From Branchiostoma floridae (lineage: Eukaryota; Chordata; Leptocardii; Amphioxiformes; Branchiostomatidae): a DNA stretch of 21,316 nucleotides. How positions within the stretch are numbered: the stretch's first letter is position 1; each line of letters begins with the position of its first letter. The notes below the pieces were generated by a model. The model saw nothing but the letters and a program-made list of their open reading frames with translations, searched no databases and was not told where the DNA came from. Location: the NCBI RefSeq assembly GCF_000003815.2, contig NW_023365774.1:36899-58214 (forward strand). The letters are read 5' to 3'. Shown here piece by piece: positions 8,887 through 19,185 of the stretch. The translations under genes and the position numbers were made by a program.

Positions 8887-9324
8887 CTAGAAAAATAATG
8901 TACCTTATTTCTGTTGTTGTTTTATTTACTTAGAGTTCACTGCAAAACAAGGCTCATGGGTCCACTCAAGCGTTTTGGGTAACAATACTGTATTGTGAAG
9001 AAAGAATGATTATATTCATGTACCAGGAAACATAAGCAACACGTATTGAATAGTCAACAGCTGTGAAGAGATGGTTAAATGGGATGAGTGTATAGAGCGG
9101 GAAAGCATGTTTGTATTTCACGTTTTTAGGCTTTAAATTTCCTGTAATTGCGACGTCGATGAAACGGAGATACGTTAGGGTTGCAAATAAGGTCATGTTG
9201 AGATCACAATGAAAGACAGACAGAAAATGCAATCGGATTAAGGTGCATAGATGTTTAGCTTTACCTTGGCGCAAACGTGACGTTCCTGTTAGTATCTAAC
9301 TAAGATTTTGACATGTATCCGTCC
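8887..9324. other. Presumed 5' intron or upstream flank of the ZP gene
   Basis: Directly upstream of the acceptor-like end of exon 1. A possible minus-strand donor (CCAAG/GTAAAG near 9262) exists but I cannot show that it is used. No core promoter element is convincing. Confidence 0.4.
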
Positions 9325-9334
9325 GTCTTCTTCT

Positions 9335-9392
<58 letters not shown>

Positions 9393-9458
9393 GTGTGTGC
9401 GTGCGTGTGTGTGTGTATGCGTGGGTGTTTGTGAGTGAGTGAGTGAGTAAGTGTGTGT
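9325..9458. repeat. Compound CT / GT / GAGT microsatellite
   Basis: (CT)n with a few TT steps runs to about 9391, then (GT)n with GTGC interruptions to about 9418, then GAGT repeats at 9431-9450. It lies upstream of the ZP gene start. Long CT tracts are often length-variable. Confidence 0.96.
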
Positions 9459-10179
9459 AAAAATACTATGTCTGATAACTAAAATGCCTGGATGGAATAT
9501 ATAGAGATTTTTAACATGTAGTTAGGCTTTGCTTAGACCCATATTCCAATTTATTCCCTCCTCCACCCCACCCCCCTACCCCCGCATGAAATTTTATTTG
9601 TGAAATATTGCATTTTTTCCACGTTCTGATTGCTGGTCCCGTAGATACAGAAACACTGCGTCACTTGTAAATAAAAATCGTACTACTTGTTGCAATCATT
9701 CTGTCTTTTGAGACGATGAGTTTTACGCCGTCGTTTGGTCAGTTCAAGCTGTTTTCGGGTTACAGTGCCTGGTGTGGCTGTAGAGGTCAATCCTGGCGTG
9801 GCAAATATGTTACTGTCAACATCGTAGTTTGTTAAGATTTGGTGTCTCCGAAAGCGTCATTTTGGCGGTTGCGGATGGTACACGTGCCTTGAACGTTAGA
9901 ACCTTGAACAAGTCTTTTTCGGTGTTTTTATCAACATTACGCATGGCGATATTAATTATTTTCGGTAGATGGAACTTTGGCAGGGTCAGTTTAATTTCGA
10001 GATGATCGAGACAATGTTATTTAATGAGAAAGAGGTGGGTACTGAAACCATGTGTAACTTATAGCCTATGGTCAATAGATCAGCAATTTCTCTATAGTGG
10101 CCACCAGTCTGTAGTGGCCACATTTCTCCAGTCCCCTCAGTGTCTATTTGACTATTAAAAAAATGGAAAATGTACTTAC
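9459..10179. other. No recognised gene
   Basis: A C-rich run occurs near 9560-9585. Otherwise I see no exon, element or RNA gene. Confidence 0.6.
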
Positions 10180-10245
10180 AGGTAACTTTTTTCGGTCAAA
10201 GAATCGGTCGATGTCAGTTGCGTCAGGTCACAGTTCACTCTCCAA
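10180..10245 (-). other. Exon-like segment A, possible alternative 5' exon
   Basis: A 66-bp stretch lies between TTTCATATAG and GTAAGTAC on the minus strand. It resembles segment B at 14129-14182, and both share a start of T-YGGAGAGTG, a central CTGACA…CGA…GATTCTT and the splice borders, while the flanks do not match. It can be read open in phase 2 (…RVNCDLTQLTSTDS…). Spliced to exon 1 of the ZP gene, that frame meets TGA just at the ZP start, so an untranslated or uORF role fits better than coding. Confidence 0.4.
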
Positions 10246-10966
10246 CTATATGAAAGAATATGATATTTGTAATGTGATACAGTGACGCACATGTACTTTT
10301 TATTGATATGCAGATAAGCAACGATATTTTTATATGAATGTTGACGGATTGAAAATCAAAGTTTGCCCAAAATAACGTTCATCATGTTTATTGTTGTGCC
10401 AGAAATTTTTTCACTCTCACCAGGATGGTCAAAAAGGGCATGAAAAATTCCCACTTGTGGGACATGATTATTGATGATAATTAGTTGCCAATCACTGTTG
10501 TCTCCATTGGAAATTGTCCGTGATTGGTTGAAAATTTAAAAGGCGGGCCGTAGTAATGTTTATGTTACGATATCTCCCCTGTGTCGACGTCGCTATTCAT
10601 ATGCGTTACCTGCCGCTGGTTTCAATTGTTATTACATTAGCACGTTTTAACAATACCAATTCGTTGCCTGACTCAAAACCAACAGGATTTTCAGTATAGT
10701 TTTGTCCATGTTATGGTCAAAATACCCAAAGATATTCCATCATCAAAAAAAAAAAAAAGTCAGCTCGCCGCTGGTGACGTACCGTCCAAAATAAGAACGT
10801 ACCGGGTGGATTGTGAGGCTGAAAAAAATAAACGTCCCGGTACGTTTATTTGGGACATGAGAGTAGTGTAGTAGGCGGGCAGAATCTGGCACACCAAAAA
10901 TGCCGACTCCGCTCCTTGGTATAGCGGCCGGTTAGTTGCTTTGGGAGGATCACCTGACTAAATAAT
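10246..10966. other. No recognised gene; poly-A and tRNA-like fragment
   Basis: An A14 tract lies near 10745. The stretch 10905-10950 (TCCTTGGTATAGCGGCCGGT and following) vaguely resembles the 5' half of a tRNA, as in SINEs, but has no matching 3' half. A minus-strand CCAAT box (ACCAATCAC) is at about 10520-10528. Confidence 0.4.
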
Positions 10967-11150
10967 CCCTATATATAGGCTCACACCTAAACGGAAACAT
11001 TGACACCGTCGTGCCAGATTGTACTGGTCAGCTCAAACATGGTAAGGACCAGAGTGAAACCCATTATAGTAAATGAAACTTAGTCTCACAGCGTTCATCT
11101 TACATCACCTTCTGGGCACTATGTAACTAAACTTAGGGGCAATTTAAGTC
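10967..11150. repeat. Copy of the dispersed cluster repeat
   Basis: 10967-11056 resembles 15818-15913 in direct orientation (shared CGTGCCA.ATTGTACTGG and CTCA.ACATGG). 11088-11150 resembles the reverse complement of 16262-16335 (shared TAACT.AA.TTAGGGGCA). The two pieces are adjacent here but separated in the main cluster, so one of the copies is rearranged. Confidence 0.65.
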
Positions 11151-12149
11151 AGATTGCTTGGAATTAACATTAAAAAAAATTAAAACACCATTGAAATCAA
11201 TAAGATGTGAAATGGTACTTTTTATTGTATAGATACTGAATATTATCACGTTTTTAGTTAAATGTGAAAATATTTTGGGGTATTTTTTTATATCATCATA
11301 TCAACGAGCGCCAACACGTGCCAATTTTTGGATGACCTTCAGATCAGTGAGTGACCCCTACCACCGCACAAGAACAAAGTTGTTCCAACATGGCTACTGA
11401 GAGACAACATCCGGGCCTTTGCTACTAAAACTGCTTCGGACAATACAATCTATTACCTTTCCTTCGTATTTACTTAAGCCATCGATTTAATGATCATTAT
11501 ATTTAGATAGTTTTGAAAGTGTGAATAGTATAAATCAATCAATTGTAGTGGTAAAAATGCCCCAAAGGCTGTGTATAGTTTAATACTGGTAATCGTCCCA
11601 TTTCGAGTAGTATGTTCCTATTTTTTAGATGTTAGCCCATGTTAATTTTATTGAAGGATATTGAAGTATACTTTGTTTGTCTTTGTTTGAAAGTAAGAAA
11701 AAGATAAATAAAAAAAATATTGAAGGATGACCTATACGTGCTCATCAATTTCGGCTGTTTAAAAGTAGAGTCAAAAAGGTTTCCAACCATAGTCTAAATC
11801 ATACAAAGCAGCTTCAAAATTGGCAAACATATGCCATGGATTGCAAAAATAAAAATCGGAAATCGTATACTAATGTCACAGAACATTACAAGGTCAAAGA
11901 AGGTGTGAAAGAACAAAAATGAAAAATCTATTGTTTGGTGTACTATATTCTAAGTGTTCAGTTATTTCTTCAACATTCCTGACCACTTTGATTTCATAAT
12001 GAAGGCAACTTTTTTGGTCAATCGTTTATCAAATTTGCACGCTCGCATCGGTTTTTGGATTCCCAGAAGATGTCCTCCATATTATCAAATCAACATGGCC
12101 GTATGTTAATAAGGGACGCCATGTTGACAATAGCTGTCTGTTTGCCGGT
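11151..12149. other. No recognised gene
   Basis: AT-rich sequence with stops in all frames. Nothing further is recognised. Confidence 0.6.
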
Positions 12150-12301
12150 ATGAAGCCTGGACACCAAACGAGCTGGAAGGAACATCTGCCTAAGGACACG
12201 ATCTTATCTTTTTGCTTTTGTTCGGCCAAGTAAGAGTGTTGCCGCTTAGGTCACACGAAGATGACCCCGCGTGTGACATGCTTTCTGCTTGGCTGCGATC
12301 A
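12150..12301. repeat. Fragment of the dispersed cluster repeat
   Basis: It shares ACCAAACGAGCTGGAAGGAA and CGAAGATG.CCC.GCGTGTG with 16030-16135, then CTTTCTGCTTGGCTGCGAT with 15666-15684. It bridges two blocks that sit apart in the main cluster, showing their original order. Confidence 0.75.
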
Positions 12302-12545
12302 GTGGGCCATGGGTAAAATGTACATGGATTAATGGGATGTACAAGGACATTAATGAGGACACACACTGATTTGATGTGCCGATGACAGTTTTGCTCGATA
12401 AGAACTGTACATTTGCACCTAAGACCAGTATATATTATTATTATCATTATTATTATGAGGATAAATGCCAGCTTACACTTAATTGATGACCAACCATACT
12501 CTTTGAGCAGATGCTTTTTAGACGTTTTTATCGGGCTTTCTATTT

Positions 12546-12628
12546 GTTATTGTATCTTATATTGTCAAAACCTTCTATTGTATCTTGTATTGTCAAAACC
12601 TTTTGACAATACAAGACACAATACAAAA
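12546..12628. repeat. Direct repeat plus near-perfect hairpin
   Basis: TATTGTATCTTRTATTGTCA followed by AAACC is repeated twice in tandem (about 12549-12600). The second copy is followed by its reverse complement (12601-12624) with only a 2-base gap, giving about 24-bp arms with two mismatches. It may be a small foldback element. Confidence 0.85.
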
Positions 12629-13458
12629 TAGATTAAAACAACTTAAAAAGTTTGAAAAAATAGCCGGAGCCTAACCTCTGCTTGGAGAGTGGCCCAACCC
12701 AGTACTGATCATGGGGGTTCGAAAAAAGGCGTGGGATGGTCCTGAACGTAGCTGAAAATACCATGCGTCGTACATTAGTTTCTTTCACGCGTTCTTAGTT
12801 TAAACCTGTAATGAATTACAAGGGGGCTCTCAATTCACAAAGGGAAAACATTATAGCAAACAAGTTCTTGAATTCCCCTGAGGACCATTCCATGCATCGT
12901 GCGCTAGTGGGGAAGGCTTGACGTTTAATGATTTCCATACGATGGTGTTTTATTATCCTTTTTGAGTATACTGTGTGTACACAAACATCATCAGAACATT
13001 TGTGGATCTTTCTGTTGTAATTTGTTAATGTATAAAGGTAGCCTTTTTAGAGCAAAATGGTCCATAAAAGTGACCAAACTCTGTATTCTAAGAGTCACTT
13101 AGCTTCAAACTTTCTGTGTACCTCCCTCAATGTCCGATAGTCACTCTACTACTTTCGTCAGCTACGCGACTGTACCATTAGCGATCAATTGTGCCCAGCA
13201 GTTTGGCGCCGCCATTTTTCGTTGGCCGACTTTCAACTCCTTATACTTAAGTGGCCAAATTTTCCAATCCTGAGACGCGATGTAAAAGTCACATGATTGC
13301 TTTGCCAAGCTTATTCCGACTACTGTTAGCGAGAAAGTCTGACGGAAGCCGCAAAATTATACACGGAGAAGCACGTTAGAAGCGGGCCCGTATGGGGGTG
13401 CTTGGATTTATGCATGGGATACACTTATCTGCGGTGGAATTTTATAAATATAAACATA
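12629..13458. other. No recognised gene
   Basis: No exon or element is supported. 12661-12720 (GCCGGAGCCTAACCTCTGCT…) has the look of a SINE tail but I cannot confirm it. Confidence 0.5.
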
Positions 13459-13484
13459 AATATATATATATATATATATTTATA
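13459..13484. repeat. (TA)n tract in an AT palindrome
   Basis: About 11 TA units inside a larger AT-only stretch (13440-13484) that is self-complementary. Confidence 0.9.
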
Positions 13485-14128
13485 AGACAATCATACATCC
13501 TTTGAGTACCGTACGGATATTTTAAGGAAGACGAAATTTTTAGAACTTGATGTTTTGACTTACGTATTGGATGGGCCCTATCCGATCCGGCCTTGTCACT
13601 TTTTTTTGTTGTAAAGCAGTCATTTTTAAATCAAACGTCACAGAAAAAGTGACAAATCCCATAAATACTTCCTCAAAGCAATAACCTATTACAACAAGTA
13701 GATTTTGCCCGTAACCAGTAACATAGACGAACAATTGCGTCTCAAACTGCGGTATGACAAGTGCGTTATCGGACGTCGGATCGGTCAAAACGTCGTACTC
13801 TTACAGCTATACGGTAAAATCTCTAAAATACTGTCAACAGAAATCGCACAAGATACACTCAGTTGCGGCACTAATTTGTGAAACAGTATAACACAAGTTG
13901 GACAAGAAATTTTTAAACCAGCTGAGACAGCGTTGAATTGTGATCGATTAACTCAACAAGCAAAGTCGCAAACCTGACAAAGCCACTATTCTTGAGAAAA
14001 AAGTCATCATTATCGAGTTTGCTGGCAGCTGAAAAGATACCAAAAGTTATGATATTGTCCAGAATAATATCGAATTAGTTGAATGATATGGTAATGGAAG
14101 AGAAAAGGGGACTCCGACAGCAACTTAC
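13485..14128. other. No recognised gene
   Basis: A minus-strand frame at 13788-13540 is open and ends near a good donor (CCAATAC/GTAAGT), but it has no recognisable family. It is left uncalled. Confidence 0.5.
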
Positions 14129-14182
14129 AGTTTTGTCGAAGAATCGAAGTCGGTATTTGTCAGCTCCCTGCCCACTCTCCGA
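14129..14182 (-). other. Exon-like segment B, possible alternative 5' exon
   Basis: A 54-bp stretch lies between TTCTGTACAG and GTAAGTTG on the minus strand. It is homologous to segment A at 10180-10245, with the splice borders falling at the same aligned positions. A minus-strand CCAAT box (ACCAATCAC, 14268-14276) lies about 90 bp upstream. If transcription started near the segment's 5' end this would be a typical promoter spacing, but that is inference. Confidence 0.4.
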
Positions 14183-14901
14183 CTGTACAGAAAAGCTGGG
14201 TGTTTTCAGATATAAGTATCACTGTTACTGTTGGGCGTGAACGCAATTCTATAGCCAAACGACATTTGTGATTGGTCAATTTTGTCGTATGTTCTCTTGA
14301 TAGCGGCAACAACACTTTTTTTCGTCGAACAGGTCGTAAATTTGATGTCAGATCCACACCTTTTTATTCATGGTAGCGGGCGTAACATCGACATCCGTTC
14401 ACGCCTCTTCATTCGTGGAATCTCTATGTATCTGTATCTATAGTTTATGTAGCGGATATAACCGCATCTCAGCGTCACATACCAACGATATTTGATGTCT
14501 TTTTAATTAGTTAATAGTGGCTGACATAATATCTCTTATTGTTCAGATCTAGAAATGGGCTTGCCGTTCACGCCTCTCGAATACGACGAATTGTGATTTG
14601 TACTCTACAGAACTTGATAGAATATGTGTCAAAACATTACCGACTTCTTCAACGAATATGTGTGAGATTATTACCGACTACGTTTGTACATTGTATTGGA
14701 AGGAGACGTCGTTTGAGACAATACCAGGTACCGATACCTGCAAGCCAAGTACGTAGGAAACAGGGACTGTCCGCAAACAACTGTACAACGTGTCGTAATA
14801 AAGGTTCCGTAGGTTTACACAACAAATATAATGGGATCTATTCATCTTCTATCATTTTTTATTCTATCTGGCATGATTCATGATGTGTTTGATATTTTAG
14901 G
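14183..14901. other. No supported gene
   Basis: A plus-strand frame at 14539-14883 is open but basic and low-information, with no domain. I see nothing else. Confidence 0.5.
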
Positions 14902-14968
14902 GTCGGTGACAATTTGCCTGGGTTCCTCCTGCACATTGCAAAACTGTGTCTGCCCCTTTTCCAACAGG
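14902..14968 (+). other. Exon-like plus-strand segment, orphan
   Basis: Between GATATTTTAG and CAG/GTAATG there is a phase 1-0 frame, VGDNLPGFLLHIAKLCLPLF plus QQ, which is strikingly protein-like. No neighbouring exon in compatible phase was found and the family is not recognised. It may be an isolated exon, a remnant of one, or chance. Confidence 0.2.
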
Positions 14969-14982
14969 TAATGTTAAATATA

Positions 14983-15184
14983 CTGTAAATGCATTGAAGT
15001 TCGCGGGGATTTCCCGTTTGCGGGAAAAATGACTTTTCAGATGGGTTTTAAGTTCGCGGTAGCACTATGCACCTTAATCTCTTACTGCCATTAAAAATGT
15101 TCGCGGTGGTTTTTATTTCTCGGTGAAGTGGCTACCGCTAAAATTGCAAACATTAAACCATCGCGAAAGTTTCTGTATTTACAG
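14983..15184. mobile_element. TA-flanked MITE with CTGTAAAT ends
   Basis: The left end CTGTAAATGCATTGAAGTTC mirrors the right end (CTGTAAATACAGAAACTTTC when complemented). A TA dinucleotide flanks both sides, as in Tc1/mariner-type insertions. The inside carries repeated TTCGCGG words (about 15000, 15052, 15101) and their complement TCGCGAA. About 202 bp, non-coding. Confidence 0.85.
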
Positions 15185-15186
15185 TA

Positions 15187-15650
15187 GCTATTGTGCAGTG
15201 CATGTCGGGAACTCCTCCCCGCTTGACCTCGACGAATTGCAACAATCAATTCAAAAATCAACTTTAAACATTGATTTTAGACATACATTGATATGCATAT
15301 GTAGACCCATTTCGACAGGATTCTAAAACTATCAGACGAAAATGTTTAGACTTACACCTTATTACAAAACTTTCACGTGTACCAGCATCAAAATATCAGT
15401 TATGTATTGTCAGTTTGAAATTTGTAAGAAACAAAATGTACCAGTCAAATTTATCCCAGGCTTCCATGCGTGAAAATCAGTTTACAACAGCTCTCACCAT
15501 GGAAGAGCGCGAAATGTCAAATCTGACAAATCTATGAGTTATAATTGCCTTACCGGTCTGAAGAATGGGATCGTAATTAACACAAGCTTTTCTACACTTT
15601 TTCACATATCAAGGTAGTAAGAATGTGTAGGGGGGCGTCATATGTAGTTT
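15187..15650. other. No recognised gene
   Basis: AT-rich; no exon, repeat or RNA gene is supported. Confidence 0.6.
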
Positions 15651-15932
15651 ACCCCGTGCGTGATATCCTTTCTGCTTGGCTGCGATTAGACAGGTGAATT
15701 AGACACAGAGTACGATCAATTCCAGCCTACGCCATAGTATTTCTAGGAGTCTGGATGTAAACGGCCTTTTCCGCTCTTCCCCGAAGTGAGACGTCATTAA
15801 GATTTAGTAAAAGGACTACCCTATGGGCCCACGCCTTAACGGAAAACTTGACAGGCCGGTCGGGTCGTGCCATATTGTACTGGCTAGCTCAGACATGGAA
15901 AGAACCAGGATGACATCTGTTGTAGTGGAGTA
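15651..15932. repeat. Left part of the repeat cluster
   Basis: 15651-15690 matches the end of the fragment at 12262-12300. 15818-15913 matches 10967-11056. These are two blocks of the same dispersed family. Confidence 0.65.
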
Positions 15933-16162
15933 TTAGTTCGTGTTATCTACCCATCCTTGTAGATAGTATCTAAATCATTAACGCCTGGTTGACCATGGTG
16001 GTCTGTGAAGAACTGCACCCTGACCCTGGGGCACCAAACGAGCTGGAAGGAAAGTCTGCCTGGGGACGTCCGGTTCTGTGTGGGTTTGTCTCTGATCGGT
16101 CAAGTATGAGCGAAGATGGCCCTGCGTGTGTCATCTAGACTACAACTTTTTGCGAACGCCCC
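15933..16162. repeat. Long inverted repeat, left arm
   Basis: It matches the reverse complement of 17182-17417 over nearly its whole length. Conserved blocks include TTCGTGTTATCT, TGAAGAACTGCACCCTGAC, ACCAAACGAGCTGGAAGGAA with AGTCTGCCTGGGGACG, and GAACGCCC. The arms are imperfect (substitutions and small gaps), so the structure is old. Confidence 0.85.
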
Positions 16163-16333
16163 CTCCCAATCTCTGTCTTAGTTATACTGAACGATATGTG
16201 CCAAGCTTTTAATGCCCAGATCCCAGTTACATGTAGCCTTGAAATAAGATATTACTTAAAGTAAGAAACGTAAAGTGCCCCTAAACTTAAGTTACACATT
16301 GTACGGAAGGCAGTGTGAGAAAACACTGTGTGA

Positions 16334-17310
16334 GAGACTAAATATCTTTTTAATTAGACCATGTGGCTTTGGAGACATGTTCACCTCTTGATACCTAATT
16401 TGTGTTACATACAAGTTGAAACTTTTAAATATATTGCAATTTTGTTATCATGATATCAAATCCGAAGGACGAAAAAGGACGAATGATAATTTAAAGGTTT
16501 CAGTAGCAAAGTAAAAACCCGGGTGTTGTTACACAGGCGCCATTTTGGAATAATTGTTTTTTACGTCTGCAGTTTTTTGACAAGGAGTTGAATCCTTGTA
16601 TTTTCACACACATAAAAAGTATTCGGCACTCGGTCTGCGCTCTTTGTATTACACTCCTCGCCGCACGCACGGCGATCGTTTTGAACCTCATTCCAACTGA
16701 GCTCGCTGCACGCTACCTTAAGCTAAGGGCACAACCCGCCGTACGTGCAAATACGTGCTGTCTACGTGCCAAAACGTGGGCAATCTTTGGGGATCCGTAA
16801 GTAGTAAGTGCTGCCTCCGTACGAACTCGTAGGGAATCCGAAGGATTTTGGAGCACGCAGACACGCCGTAGGACTTTACGTGTAGGCAAAACTGTGTGTG
16901 CCATCGGGCTGCGGATTCGCCCCCCGTGCGTGCCAGTACGGGCCTGCCCTGTACAACCTGAACGTTTTCAGAAATACGTGGTGGACGTGGCCTGCCAAAA
17001 AACGTGCGAACAATTTGCACGTACGGCGGGCTGTGTCCTTAGCTAAAGCGATCCCGTCGCGCGCGCTGTACGCTCTGGACAATGCTAGATAGCACTGAAA
17101 GTGACGTCCTAGTGGAAAGGGGCTGTTAAAAGTACATGCTGACTCTGATGCGAGAGACTGATAAGATAGGAAAATACAGATGTGGGCGTTCACAGAAAGT
17201 GGATGTCACAAGCGGAGCCATCTTCGTTCATACTTGACTGATCAGAGACAAAACCACACAGAACCTGCCGTCCCCAGGCAGACTTTCCTTCCAGCTCGTT
17301 TGGTGCCCCA
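16334..17310. repeat. Tandem duplicate unit 1 (interrupted by a MITE)
   Basis: It aligns with unit 2 (17428-18327) in direct orientation. Shared blocks are CTTGATACCTAATT, ATCATGATATC, AGCAAAGTAAAA, GACAAGGAGT.GAATCCTTGT, GCTCGGTCTGCGCTC-like sequence, TGGACAATGCTAG, ACATGCTG.CTCTGATGCGAG and GGATGTCACAAGCGGAGCCA. Unit 1 contains the 324-bp element at 16721-17044 and lacks about 170 bp that unit 2 has (about 17640-17815). Confidence 0.85.
16721..17044. mobile_element. GTACG-ended inverted-repeat element, short copy
   Basis: It begins AGCTAAGGGCACAACCCGCC and ends with the near complement (…CGGCGGGCTGTGTCCTTAGCT). About 30 bp of each end pair up. It matches both ends and internal blocks of the 3827-4692 copy. 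Unit 2 of the tandem duplication lacks it, so it inserted after that duplication or was lost from the other unit. Frames through it (for example 17020-16718 minus) show no domain. Confidence 0.88.
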
Positions 17311-17417
17311 GTGTCAGGGTGCAGTTCTTCACAAACAGACCACCATTGTAAACCAGACTTCAATAATTTGCATACTTGTATACTATTTACCACGATAGGA
17401 AGATAACACGAACTTAA
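17182..17417. repeat. Long inverted repeat, right arm
   Basis: Reverse-complement partner of 15933-16162. Part of it (17200-17310) is also duplicated in direct orientation at about 18221-18327. Confidence 0.85.
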
Positions 17418-17981
17418 CGTTCGGAATGAGACTATCTAGTTATAGCCTTTAAGACATTTACGCCACTTGATACCTAATTGTGGTTTCAAACTTAAAAACA
17501 TGTTGCAATTCTGTGATCATGATATCGAAGCCTATAATAAACGCGATTGAGAATTTAAGGGTTTCAGCAGCAAAGTAAAATCCGGGCGTTGTCATACACA
17601 AGCCGTGTTGGAATATCTGCGTACACGGACTGGTAGGGGTCACTCACTGATATAAAGGTCAACTCAGGTTTGTCTGACAAGTGTTGAGGCATGTTTGAAA
17701 ATACAATTCTTCTACAAGATCCACTACCATTACAAGATGCAGTATTGTCACATGTAACATTATATTTTGAATCATATTTATGGTCTAGAGATTACAAATG
17801 GACCAATCATTTGGATTTTTTATATTTGCGTTTTTTTGTAGACAAGGAGTCGAATCCTTGTATTTTATACACACAAGTTCTCTCACCGCTCGGTCTGCGC
17901 TCATCGTTGGATCGCCCTCCTCACCGTTGGCATGCCTAATGTTTGGAACCGAAATCCAACTAAGCTCTTGCGCGCTCCCCC

Positions 17982-18046
17982 TGCCCTCCCTGTGCCCTCC
18001 CTGTGCCCTCCCTGTGCCCTCCCTGTGCCCTCCGTGTGCCCTCCCG
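17982..18046. repeat. 11-bp minisatellite
   Basis: Four exact copies of TGCCCTCCCTG, one with a single change, and one partial. Because 11 is not a multiple of three, it yields Cys/Pro/Leu-rich or Gly/Arg-rich chance frames on both strands. Confidence 0.95.
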
Positions 18047-18189
18047 GGGCAACATTGGTGATCCCGTTGCGCTCGCTGTACGCCCTGGACAATGCTAGGT
18101 CGCAGAGAGAGTGACGTCATAGTGTAAAGGGGCTTTATAAAGAACATGCTGTCTCTGATGCGAGAGTCTGGTAGGAAATTAAGTACAAA

Positions 18190-18202
18190 TGGGGGGGGGG
18201 GG
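18190..18202. repeat. Poly-G run
   Basis: About 13 consecutive G on the plus strand, inside unit 2. Similar C runs occur at about 3967-3978 (in the long element copy) and 19456-19466. Confidence 0.9.
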
Positions 18203-18327
18203 GCTTCGAAGAAAGTTCTAGCCTGGATGTCACAAGCGGAGCCATCTTCGTTCATACTTGACTGATCAGAGACAAAACCACACAGAACCACAGGCAGACT
18301 TTCCTTCCAGCTCGTTTGGTTGCCCAA

Positions 18328-19069
18328 TATCACGTTATGTCTGCCCAACGAGAAGCCTGGTATTTGTTGCAGTAAAGTGGTGTATCCAGCTAGTTTATTT
18401 TTTTCTGTTTGTTTGCAGTTCATATTTCTATAAACGTCTGTTAAACTGTCTTGTTAAAAGGCTTTCTTTGCAATGTATACGTAGTTGCAGATCTCAAAGT
18501 GCAACTCTAAATTCACCACGTGTGCCTGTCGTACTCCTCCACGACCCAAGTTGTATCTAAAGCGACAAAACTTCCCGACGACTTTGCTTACGACTTCCCA
18601 ACCAATATCAAGTCTTTAAATCCTGTCCACGACTAAACTTTGGTCTTAAAAACGTCGTAAGACCATTGACGACTATATTGACACAGGCTAAACACACACA
18701 CTCATGCCACATTTGACCGCACGTACACCATGTTGTAACCGCAATCATTGAAACATGCAAACCTCACTCCATAATCTTACATGGAAGGACCTAGCAATGA
18801 AAGTTAACAATTAAGTGTTCCATTGCTGTATTGAAAACAAATGGTTGATAAAAAAACAAGCCTTTGTAACATGAAACCCTTGATCTATTGGCAGTACTCT
18901 CATTTGTTTATCACTCAAAGGTATGTCTTGATTCGATGCTACTCGGGACTGTGATCAGGATATCGATGTCTGTAATTGACACGAAGGTGACTTTTTAGGT
19001 TGTATCTGAGGAAGCATGAGGTATTTTCTGCAGAATTTCAGTAGTAGTAATAGCTTACATGTTGTCCCA
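18328..19069. other. No recognised gene
   Basis: Non-repetitive as far as I can see. No exon supported on either strand. Confidence 0.6.
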
Positions 19070-19185
19070 CACAGGTCATGTTGGAATGACCTTGTACACG
19101 TGTGCTAGTGGGGGAACCACGCTGATCTCAAGGTCAACCTTGAGTTGTCTGACAAGCGTTCAGGCTACTGTTACAAAATATGGTG
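19070..19185. repeat. Fragment of the cluster repeat
   Basis: It aligns with about 17600-17703. Shared features are GTTGGAAT, a GTACACG block, GTGGGGG/GGTAGGGG, AAGGTCAAC and GTCTGACAAG.GTT.AGGC. It is in the same orientation as unit 2. Confidence 0.65.

Larger units (their letters stand above)
17428..18327. repeat. Tandem duplicate unit 2
   Basis: Direct copy of unit 1 without the MITE, with a minisatellite at the corresponding position and an extra stretch at 17640-17815. The beginning of that stretch (GTTGGAAT…GTCTGACAAG.GTT) recurs at 19078-19185, so it belongs to the family and was probably lost from unit 1. Confidence 0.85.

Noticed and set aside
10905-10975. tRNA-like or SINE head (GGTATAGCGGCCGGTTAG)
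   Set aside because: It resembles a D-arm region only; no anticodon arm, no GGTTCGA box and no acceptor pairing could be found.
12661-12725. Possible SINE or 5S-like segment ending in GGGGGTTCGA
   Set aside because: The internal promoter boxes do not line up and no second copy is in the window.
13540-13788. Open minus-strand frame ending near a good splice donor
   Set aside because: No family is recognised, no convincing acceptor or partner exon was found, and it is not in phase with the ZP gene.
17785-18423. 212-codon minus-strand open frame with Gly/Arg/Glu/His repeats
   Set aside because: The repeat part is the 11-bp minisatellite read in a chance frame, and the rest is the tandem cluster repeat that has no domain.
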